From Pipra filicauda (Eukaryota; Chordata; Aves; Passeriformes; Pipridae): a DNA stretch of 64,000 bases. The stretch spans positions 560,345 to 624,344 of the forward strand of contig NW_024104666.1 of the NCBI RefSeq assembly GCF_003945595.2. Reading direction: 5' to 3'. Of this stretch, positions 57,143 to 64,000 are shown piece after piece. Below the pieces are notes generated by a model. The model saw nothing but the letters and a program-made list of their open reading frames with translations, had not been told where the DNA came from and ran no database searches. Made by a program: the position numbers and the translations under genes. Positions within the stretch are counted from its first letter, which is position 1. Every line of letters starts with the position of its first letter.

Positions 57143-58630
57143 CTGGGTGCAAAACAAAGGCTTTTCAGAGGTGCTGGGATAACATTTCACTCTAAAATGC
57201 TATTTCATAGTTTATGTTTCATAGTCACCCTGCCTGGGGAGGTGGTGAGGGAGCCCTGGACTGGATGTGAGGGACACGGGGCTCCTGGCTTTTAGTCTGG
57301 ACAGGGAGGAAGCTGCAGAACATCCCCTTCCCCCTGCTCTGGATTGGAGTATCCCAGTCACCCTGGCTTGAATTCCCACCCAGACCAGAGAGAGCAGTTC
57401 TGCTCCTGGAGCTATGGGAACAGAACAATCCTAGTCACAGAATCCTGGAATGGTTTGGAAGGGACCTTAAAGCCCACCCAGTCCCACCCCCCGCCATGGT
57501 CAGGGACACCTTCCACTAGCCCAGGTTGCTCCAAGCCCTGTCCAACCTGGTCTGGGACACCTCCAGGGATCCAGGGGCAGCCACAGCTTCTCTGGGCAAC
57601 CTGGGCCAGGGCCTCCCCACCCTCACAGGGAAGGATTTCTTCCCAATCTCCCATCTATCCCTGCCCTCTGGCAGTGGGAAGCCATTCCCTGTGTCCTGTT
57701 CTTCCACCCCTTGTCTCAAGCCCCTCTCCAGCTCTCCTGGAGCCCCTTTAAGCCCTGCAAGGGGCTCTCAGCTCGCCCTGGATCCTTCTCTTCCCCAGGG
57801 GAACAGGAAGCCTCTGTTTGTCCCCTGCACGTGACCGTGTGCCCGGCAGTCATTATCCCGTCACAGCCGTGCTTGGGAACACAAGGACGACCTGATCCCT
57901 CTCACCCCAGCTCACCCCGGGACTCTGGTGCCGTGTCCCAGCACGACCGGGCAGCGCCCACGCCCTCTCTGTGCCCGGGGCCGCTCGGCCGAGCCGGGGG
58001 CACACAGAGCACAGAAGCAGCTCCTTCTCCCGCTCCTGCTCCCACCGCCTCCCACGGCCCTTCCAGCGGCTCCGCAGCCGGAGGAGCCCGAGGACAGCCC
58101 GAAGCCGGGACCGCCGAGCGCCACGAGAGCCGTGGAGCCCCCCGGGCTGGGGCCAAACCGCGGGGCCGGGGACGGCTTAGGGACAGCCTGGGGACGGCCC
58201 GGGACACCTGAGGAACGGCCCAGGGACGCGTTAGGAACAGTTTAGGAACGGCCCGGGACAGTTTAGGAACGGCCCGGGGACGCGTTAGGAACAGTTTAGG
58301 AACGGCCCAGGGACGCGTTAGGAACAGTTTAGGAACGGCCCAGGGACGCGTTAGGAACAGTTTAGGAACGGCCCGGGACAGTTTAGGAACGGCCCGGGGC
58401 CTGCTCTGGGCGGGGCGCACCGGGGCCGGCCTGACCTTCAGCGCAGGCCCGCGCGCCGGGGGCCTCTCCGGCCTCTCCCCCCGCCTTACCCCCTCGTTGA
58501 GCTGCTCGAAGAGCGCGTCGGCGCCCTGGTCGAAGGCGCGCTCGAACAGGATGGCGCCCAGCACGACGGACAGCGCGAAGGTGGAGGTGCGGCGGAAGAG
58601 CGCCCCGTACACCTGCCGCAGCAGCGCCAT
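57104..58630 (-). CDS. UQCR10: UQCR10, cytochrome b-c1 complex subunit 9 (2 exons)
   Basis: Coding exons 58630-58490 and 57142-57104 on the minus strand join in phase 0 to give 59 residues. The human protein has 63. Recognisable motifs are FRRTSTFALSVVLG, then FERAFDQGADALFEQLNEG, and the C-terminal KLWKHIKHKYEN. One hydrophobic helix at about residues 16-31 spans the inner mitochondrial membrane. This small supernumerary subunit of complex III packs near cytochrome c1 and the Rieske protein. Family members have no cleaved presequence. I chose the ATG at 58630 rather than the one 15 nt upstream (58645) because it gives the expected length and has a G at +4. Upstream lies a promoter probably shared with ZMAT5. 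The last residue (Lys) of the human protein is absent here. Confidence 0.97.
57436..57802 (-). mobile_element. CR1 LINE 3' fragment (same strand as UQCR10)
   Basis: Minus-strand CR1 in UQCR10 intron 1: TCACAGAATCCTGGAATGGT, GAAGGGACCTTAAAGCCCAC, CAGGGATCCAGGGGCAGCCA, TTCTCTTCCCCAGGGGAACA. Confidence 0.94.
58191..58402. repeat. 33/21-bp minisatellite in UQCR10 intron 1
   Basis: The core AGGAACGGCC recurs at 58211, 58244, 58265, 58298, 58331, 58364 and 58385, so spacings are 33, 21, 33, 33, 33 and 21 bp. All are multiples of three. On the minus strand this reads as repeated AVPKLFLTRPW-like 11-mers in frame with UQCR10 exon 1. It is intronic and not considered coding. Confidence 0.93.
58490..58630 (-). 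CDS. UQCR10: UQCR10 exon 1, coding part
   Basis: 47 codons, MALLRQVYGALFRRTSTFAL to ALFEQLNEG, ending GGG|GTAAGG at the donor. The start codon lies inside a YY1-like motif. The frame stays open into the intron for about 200 codons. Confidence 0.96.
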
Positions 58631-58634
58631 CTTG
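58623..58634 (-). promoter_or_regulatory. YY1-like element over the UQCR10 start codon
   Basis: On the minus strand CAAGATGGCGCT matches the YY1 consensus CAANATGGCGGC at 10 of 12 positions, with the central ATG being the start codon of UQCR10. YY1 sites overlapping start codons are known in short-leader nuclear genes for mitochondrial and translation proteins. Confidence 0.6.
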
Positions 58635-58729
58635 GCCGCGCGCACCGCGCCTGCGCGGCCCCGCGGGGGTTGATGGGGGGTGTAGGCGGTGCTGGGAGAG
58701 CGGGGTGCAGTGCTCTGCGTGCGCGCGGG

Positions 58730-58747
58730 GCATTGTGGGAGTTGTAG
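58730..58747 (-). promoter_or_regulatory. ZNF143/SBS-like motif 1
   Basis: On the minus strand CTACAACTCCCACAATGC. Against the SBS core CTACAATTCCCAGNATGC it differs at the tolerated T/C position and at one G to C position. Confidence 0.65.
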
Positions 58748-58790
58748 GCGGTGCCGGGAGTGCCGGGCGGTGTGCTCGGGGGCGCGCGGG

Positions 58791-58808
58791 GCATTGTGGG
58801 AGATGTAG
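58791..58808 (-). promoter_or_regulatory. ZNF143/SBS-like motif 2
   Basis: On the minus strand CTACATCTCCCACAATGC, the same motif in the second tandem unit with one further change (A to T). Spacing to motif 1 is 61 bp. Confidence 0.6.
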
Positions 58809-58849
58809 GCGGCGCGGCGCTGGCCCGGCTGGAGGTGCGTGAGCGGGGC

Positions 58850-59310
58850 CTTGGGGAGCGGGGAGGGGTGGGGGACTCTGTAAGGGATCCCTGTGAGGGC
58901 TCCATGTGAGGGGTCGCGGTGACGGGTCCGTGTGAGGGCTCTGTGTGAGGGCCCCGTGAGGGGTCGCTGTGAGGAGGGTCCCGCTCGGCCCCGTCCCGCC
59001 CCCTTCCCCTCAGAGGCCCCGCCGGGCAGCCCGAGGGTTTAGGTCCGGCTTTGTGCCTTGAAACCAGCCCGGCCACGGCTGTGGGGGGACCCAGACCGGG
59101 CTGAGGGGTCTGAGGGGGCAGAGTCACCCCTGCCCTGCCCTGCCCTGCCAGGGTGCCCTCCAGGGGTGACGGGGACACGAAGGGGTTGTGGTCACTGCCC
59201 TCTGCCTACCCCTGGCGGAGGGGGGGCAGTTTGGGTGTTTTCTGGCAGTTTGGGGCTGTGGAGGGTGGTCGGTGACGGTGTGGGGTGAGAGGGAGAGTGG
59301 TGTGGACCTC
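58850..59310 (+). other. GC-rich downstream flank of the shared promoter
   Basis: Presumed start of ZMAT5 intron 1. Irregular GTGAGGG-type repeats occur at about 58890-58985. No coding exon recognised. Confidence 0.45.
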
Positions 59311-59316
59311 ATAAAT

Positions 59317-59496
59317 CATGGAATTATGGAATGGTTTGTGTTGGAAGGGACCTTAAAGCCCATCCAGTCCCACCCCCTGCCATGGGCAGGAACACCTCCC
59401 ACCAGCCCAGGTTGCTCCAAGCCCCGTCCAACCTGGCCTTGGACACTTCCAGGGATCCAGGGGCAGCCACAGCTTCTCTGGGCAACCTGTGCCAGA
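59317..59496 (-). mobile_element. CR1 LINE 3' fragment (minus)
   Basis: Antisense CR1: AATCATGGAATTATGGAATG, GTTGGAAGGGACCTTAAAGC, CCAACCTGGCCTTGGACACT, ending at CAACCTGTGCCAG. Confidence 0.93.
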
Positions 59497-60005
59497 GGAC
59501 CCTGAGGCTCCAGAGGCCTCGGGAACAGTGAGATGTGGCCCCATGTGGCAGAACAGAAGTGGGAACATTCCCTTTTGCCACCTTCTCCTCGTGTTTTTCT
59601 TTGTTTAACCTCAGTAAGGGCAGAGGGGTCCCAGGGTGGCTCCAGCACAGGTGGGACAGAGAGGCAAATTTGGGGTTAGGAAAGCAGGACAGACACTGGG
59701 GACTCAGGAATCCTGAAATTGAAGCTGTTCCCCCTCAGGGTTGTTGCTAAATGAGCATCTACATGAAATTCCAAAGCGGACCCTCAAGTGACTCTGCTCT
59801 GTCGTTTTGTTTGTCTCACCCACTCAGAAATAGCACAAGGTCTGGCTGCAGAGTCACTTCTGATTTATTTATGTTTGGTTCTCTCATACAGTGACTGTGG
59901 GGATCTGTGGGATTTTTTCTGGGTTAGGGAAAAGCCTCTGCTCGTGCTGGAAGCCTGGAATGTGCCTGACACATTCCTGTGCTCTGTGTGTGGTGTTATA
60001 CCTTT

Positions 60006-60232
60006 GGAATTACAGAATATCCTGAGCTGGGAGGGACCCAAGAGGATCATCCAGTCCAACTCCTGGCCCTGCACAGACACCCAACAATCCCACCCTGTCC
60101 CTCAGAGCGTTGTCCAAACCCTCCTGGAGCTCTGGCAGCCTTGGGGCTGTGCCCACTGCCCTGGGGAGCCTGGGCAGTGCCCAACCAGCCTCTGGGGGAA
60201 GAACCTTTGCCTGAGATCCAACCTGAGCCTGC
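60006..60232 (-). mobile_element. CR1 LINE 3' fragment (minus)
   Basis: Antisense CR1 of the GGGACCC type: GAATTACAGAATATCCTGAG, CTGGGAGGGACCCAAGAGGA, CAGAGCGTTGTCCAAACCCT, CCTTTGCCTGAGATCCAACC. Very similar to the copies at 35.4 and 54.2 kb. Confidence 0.93.
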
Positions 60233-60436
60233 CCTGACACAGCTCCAGCCATTCCCTGGCTGCTGTCCCTGCTCACACAGAGCAGAGGTTGGAAAAGCTC
60301 AGTTGTTATTTTTCAAATTTAAGTGCTCAGGATTATCTAAGACAAATCTCCCCAACAGCCGGTGAATTGCTGCCACCGGGCAGGTCTGTGTATGGTCAGG
60401 CTGGTGGTAATCCCAAATTGAGCCCTGGATTTCCAG

Positions 60437-60518
60437 AGGAAGGTGTCCCTGCCCATGGAAGGGGGTGGAATGAGATGGGCTTTGAAGTGCCTTCCAACCC
60501 AACCCATTCCCTGATGAT
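60437..60518 (+). mobile_element. CR1 LINE 3'-end remnant
   Basis: Sense CR1 terminus: GAAGGTGTCCCTGCCCATGG, GGGCTTTGAAGTGCCTTCCA, then ATTCCCTG ATGATTCC octamer-like end. Confidence 0.85.
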
Positions 60519-60526
60519 TCCACAAC

Positions 60527-60788
60527 AGGACAAGGGCGAGTGGCTTCCCACTGCCAGAGGGCAGGGTTAGGTGAGATATTGGGAAGGAATTCCTCCCTGT
60601 GAGGTGGGGAAGGGCTGGGATTGAATTCCCAGAGCAGCTGTGGCTGTCCTTGGATCCCTGGAAGTGTCCAAGGCCAGGTTGGACGGGGCTTGGAGCACCC
60701 TGGGCTAGTGGAAGGTGTCCCTGCCCATGGCAGGGGGTGGCTTTAAGGTCCCTTCCCACCCAAATCACTCCATGATTCCATGATTTAC
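60527..60788 (+). mobile_element. CR1 LINE 3' fragment
   Basis: A second sense CR1 directly after the previous remnant: GAGTGGCTTCCCACTGCCAG, GGAAGTGTCCAAGGCCAGGT, CTTTAAGGTCCCTTCCCACC, ending in ATTCCATG ATTT octamers. Two CR1 tails in tandem suggest independent insertions or insertion at an older tail. Confidence 0.9.
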
Positions 60789-60789
60789 T

Positions 60790-62480
60790 TGAGGTAAATG
60801 GACAGCAGGACCTGTCCCTCTGTCACTGGAAGGTGCCAGCAGACTCCGCTGCCAGCCCAGGGCTCCCTGCAGATCTGAGCCCATTTAAATTGGCAGCTGA
60901 GTGTCATAAGCTTGACACTTGGATTTAATTAACTTCACATCTGCCTGGATATCCAAAGTGGCTGGAATGGCCCCAGGCCTGGGCTGTGAGAAGGCAGGAA
61001 ATTGAGGTCAGGGCCCAGCAGCAGCTCTTGGGGTTCCACCCAGGCACAGACGAGTCCGTGTGTGCCCATTTCAGGGTCACCTTCCTCCCCCTGCCCGGTG
61101 AGACACCCCCAGGAGTCCTGGATAAAATCTGTAGCTGGCACAGAGCAACGTGGAGTGTTTTGGCAGCAGCTGGAGAAGGGAAAACGTGGGATGGTGCACG
61201 GGAGATCTGGGTTGGACTGGTCCCAAGCCCCTCACTGGCTGTGCCACACCTGGGAGGTGCCTCAGTGCTCCAGGAGGCACAGCAGAGGAGTTGTGTTATA
61301 CTTTTATACAAGACAAAGCCCCTGTGGGGGTTTTTTGTGTTTGCCTTTCTTCAGGGACTCTTTCCAGCTGGCCTAGGGCCTGACTGGAAGCGTTTGTGGC
61401 TGTGGAGGGTCCGGGGGTCTCAGCTCCTCAATTCAGTTGCAAATCAGGGTCTGGAGATGTTGAGAGGAAACGGCCGAGCCGGGGCTGTGCTTTACAGGGC
61501 AGCTACATTTACTTTATTTCATAATGGCCAAGCTGGATTTAATTAGGAACCATCTCTGATCACAGCTGAATAATGCTCTTTGTTTATGGCTGGAGCCGTT
61601 TGGGGAGATGGAAATAGGCTGGTGCTGCTCAGAAGCAGCTTTGATTCCTCCGGACCCGCCGAGCGCTGGTGCTGCAGAGAGTTGGCAGAATCCAGCCAGA
61701 TTTCCATGCAGTGGAATCCTTAAAAAGACGGGAATAAGTGTTGGGTGTGATCACTGGAGGGGCAATCTCGGTGAGAACCCGATGCTCCTCTAATTGCTTT
61801 GCTCATTGCTTCGTCCCCTGCAATGGGAATTGCTTGGAGAATTTGGGAGCAGGCAGCTGTGGGATCTGCCTGGAATCTGTAGGAGCTTTCTGCCTTGTTT
61901 TCTTGGGGGGGGGGGAAAGGAGGGGGAAGGAGCTTCTGCAATTATTGCTGTCGGGGTGATGAAAGGGAAAGTTTGAAACCCGATTTCAAAGGCTGGCTGC
62001 TGCTGGGCTTCCGCAGGCACAATTCCCTGGGAGAGCTCTGGAAACTTGTGTGGGACCACTGCAGAATCTCATTTGTTTTCCCTGTTTGCAGCATCTCTGC
62101 TTCTGCAGAGATGGAGTGCAGGAGCCAGAGCCGAGACAGGGAGCTTTTTATGTCACCAGGAACTTTGGGAGACTATGGAATGAGATGTGAAAGAGGGATT
62201 TTTCGGTACTCAAAAGCAGAGCCTGCCGGTGGGCCAGATATGTTCCCTTTGGATTCCAGCAGCCCCACCACAGTGCAGCAAAGCTGGCTGGAAAACTCTG
62301 GGATGATCCAGTGAAGGATGAGGGAATTTATGGATCCCTGTTCATCAAACAGCACTTGGGTTTGGTTACTTGGGCTGCAGCAGGACAGTTTCAGACCTCA
62401 AGCCCTACGGAGCTGTTACACATTCCATGCAGGAGCCAGGTTTGTGGATCAACTTTGACCACCTCCAACAAGATATTTCA
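60790..62480. other. Single-copy stretch, presumed ZMAT5 intron
   Basis: No exon, RNA gene or dispersed repeat recognised. A G-run lies at about 61905-61916, followed by further G-rich sequence. Open frames here are unsupported. Confidence 0.5.
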
Positions 62481-62485
62481 CCTGG

Positions 62486-63110
62486 AGAATCATGGAATGG
62501 TTTGGGTTGGAAGGGATGTTAAAGCTCATCCATTCCACCCCCTGCCATGGGCAGGGACACCTCCCACCAGCCCAGGTTGCTCCAAGCCCTGTCCAACCTG
62601 GCCTTGGACACTTCCAGGGATCCAGGGGCAGCCACAGCTTCTCTGGGCAACCTGTGCCAGGGCCTCCCCACCCTCACAGCCAGCAATTCCTTCCCAATCT
62701 CCCATCTATCCCTGCCCTCTGGCAGTGGGAAGCCATTCCCCCTTGTCCTGTCCCTCCATCCCTTGTCCCCAGTCCCTCTCCAGCTCTCCTGGAGCCCCTT
62801 TAGGCCCTGCCAGGGGCTCTCAGCTCTCCCTGGAGCCTTCTCTTCTCCAGGGGAACCCCCCCAGCTCTCCCAGCCTGGCTCCAGAGCAGAGGGGCTCCAG
62901 CCCTGGCAGCATCTCCGGGGCCTCCTCTGGACTCTCTCCAGCAGCTCCACATCCTCCCTGTGCTGTTCCCAGGGCTGAAGCAGCTCTGCAGGGGGGTCTC
63001 ACCTGAGGGGGCAGAGGGGCAGAATCCCCCTGCCCTGCTGCCCACGCTGGGGGATCAGCCCAGGGCACGAGGGGGATTCTGGGTGCTGGGGCAGGTCCAG
63101 CCCCTCACCC
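62486..63110 (-). mobile_element. Longest CR1 LINE fragment in the window (minus)
   Basis: Antisense CR1 of about 620 bp: AATCATGGAATGGTTTGGGT, through CAGGGATCCAGGGGCAGCCA and TTCTCTTCTCCAGGGGAACC, and into the end of ORF2 (GGGGTCTCACCTGAGGGGGC, AGGGGCAGAATCCCCCTGCC, ATCAGCCCAGGGCACGAGGG). It is well preserved. Confidence 0.93.
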
Positions 63111-63337
63111 ACCAAGGAAAGGACCTTAAACCAACGAGGTTTCCAGTCCCGTTGGACTCTCTGAGTGTTTCACCTTCAGTGTGGAGGTTTTCAAGCCGAC
63201 TCAAAACAATCAGAAAATTATTCCATCAAATGCAGCTGGAGGCAGCTTCGCTTGTGGTCTGAGGCCTCAGAGATTTCCAGCAATTTGACTTTGAAGCAGC
63301 AGTTCTGGGGAGCAGGGGAGGGAAAGGAGTGTGGTGC

Positions 63338-63415
63338 CTGGATGGATGGGTGGATGGATGAATGGATGGATGGATGGATGGATGGATGGATGGATGGGTG
63401 GGTGGATGGATGGCA
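63338..63415. repeat. (TGGA)n tetranucleotide microsatellite
   Basis: About 19 units of GGAT/TGGA with a few GGGT and GAAT variants. Likely length-polymorphic. Confidence 0.95.
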
Positions 63416-63419
63416 GGCA

Positions 63420-64000
63420 GAAGGCTTGGCAGCCCCGCCTGAGCTCGGCACACCGGGCTCTGAGGGATTGCCTGGAGCTCTGCTCTTCCTGCTGAGCCTG
63501 AGGAATCATCTGGGAGGTTGTGATTGATTCTGGCCCTGTTTTATTTAGAAAATCTTTATTTCTTGCGCTGCTCTCCGTGCCATTTTTTAAATGCATTCTG
63601 CTGTCAAGGTGTCAAAACGTGGAGAGTTACTTTTGGAGTTTATCTCCCAGTCCATCCGTCTTTGGCTTTCATCAGGTACCTTCATATCCCGCAGGAAGGA
63701 ACTTGCAGCTCCTTCAGGGTGTCTGTGGCACCTCCAGCAGGGATATCCCATGGGATGGGTGCCTCAAAGGTAAAACACAGGCTGACCTCACCTGGAGCAT
63801 GGATGGGAGCTCCCAGATTCTGTCCTGTCTCTCCTCAGTTCTCCTCGTCAGAGTCTCCAGGCTACAGCTGCATGTGTGATATGCTTCCCTCTTCCCTGGG
63901 GGAGAAGGACCAGGAATCTCCAGGTTGTTTTCAGTGGCTGTGGAGTGGGGGTTCTTTTTTCCTGGCTGTAGGGCTGGTGTGACCTTAGTGGTGTGCTCGG
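63420..64000. other. Right end of the window, nothing recognised
   Basis: No exon or repeat supported. Presumed ZMAT5 intron or flank. Confidence 0.45.

Larger units (their letters stand above)
57143..58489 (-). other. UQCR10: UQCR10 intron 1
   Basis: A 1347-bp intron containing an antisense CR1 copy and a GC-rich minisatellite. The donor-proximal half is CpG-rich and continuous with the promoter island. Confidence 0.9.
58666..58812. repeat. 61-62 bp tandem duplication in the UQCR10 upstream region
   Basis: TGTAGGCGG recurs at 58681, 58743 and 58804 (periods 62 and 61). Each full unit runs through a GCGCGCGGGGCATTGTGGGA segment. A decayed version of the GCATTGTGGGAG part precedes the first unit at about 58666-58680. 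Confidence 0.88.
58645..58850. promoter_or_regulatory. Probable bidirectional promoter of UQCR10 (minus) and ZMAT5 (plus)
   Basis: CpG-rich DNA directly upstream of UQCR10. It contains two ZNF143-like motifs within 61-62 bp tandem repeats and no TATA box. On the plus strand a candidate donor (CTGGAG|GTGCGT at 58835) could end an untranslated first exon. ZMAT5, a U11/U12 snRNP zinc-finger protein, is the divergent neighbour of UQCR10 in other vertebrates. Its coding exons were looked for to the right and not found, so the ZMAT5 half is inferred from gene order. Confidence 0.6.

Noticed and set aside
57902..58489. In-frame extension of UQCR10 beyond exon 1 as normal coding sequence
   Set aside because: The donor GGG|GTAAGG and the downstream exon KLWKHIKHKYEN reproduce the known family structure, so the extension is treated as intron. 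It is kept only as a finding.
61905..61945. G-rich run as a regulatory element
   Set aside because: A simple poly-G/purine run without any further motif or gene context.
58800..64000. Coding exons of ZMAT5
   Set aside because: The expected N-terminal zinc-finger sequence (family start MGKRY.CDYCD) was looked for and not found. Only the promoter side is present.

Overview
This is vertebrate nuclear DNA, almost certainly from a bird. It has long introns, consensus GT-AG splice sites and CpG-island promoters. About 27 dispersed repeats match the 3' end of CR1, the dominant avian LINE; several end in the diagnostic ATTCTRTG-type octamers. The CR1 subfamily style suggests a neoavian, perhaps passerine, genome, but I cannot fix the species. 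There is no bacterial, phage or CRISPR content.

Two protein-coding genes can be read exon by exon. ASCC2 (plus strand, coding exons 29046-53750, 18 coding exons, 753 aa) encodes the K63-ubiquitin-binding CUE subunit of the ASCC complex. UQCR10 (minus strand, 58630-57104, 2 exons, 59 aa) encodes the small single-pass subunit of respiratory complex III. The two genes converge tail to tail. The splice phases close exactly across every ASCC2 junction.

Two more genes are represented only by promoters, inferred from the conserved vertebrate order MTMR3 - ASCC2 - UQCR10 - ZMAT5. The CpG island at about 15.2-15.95 kb, with a splice donor at 15732 on the minus strand, is probably the first exon of MTMR3; 1-15.1 kb would then be its first intron. 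The CpG-rich DNA upstream of UQCR10 (58.63-58.85 kb) is probably a bidirectional promoter shared with ZMAT5, and 58.85-64 kb would be ZMAT5 intron. No coding exon of either gene was found here.

Layout: 1-15.1 kb, non-coding and repeat-poor (presumed MTMR3 intron); 15.2-16.9 kb, MTMR3 CpG island next to a long CR1 octamer array and two CR1 copies lying 5' to 5'; 17-25.9 kb, intergenic with CR1s and a decayed CR1 reverse-transcriptase fragment; 25.9-26.9 kb, a 38-bp minisatellite, a 50-bp repeat and the probable ASCC2 promoter; 29.0-54.5 kb, ASCC2; 54.5-56.9 kb, spacer; 56.9-58.6 kb, UQCR10; 58.6-64 kb, shared promoter and CR1-rich non-coding DNA.

The points most worth checking are: ASCC2 coding intron 43563-43946, which has U12-type (minor spliceosome) 5' splice-site and branch-point sequences and a CR1 insertion; tandem 61-62 bp promoter duplications between UQCR10 and ZMAT5, each carrying a ZNF143/SBS-like motif next to a YY1-like site on the UQCR10 start codon; and a frame-preserving 33/21-bp minisatellite in UQCR10 intron 1 that leaves exon 1 open for about 200 codons past its donor.
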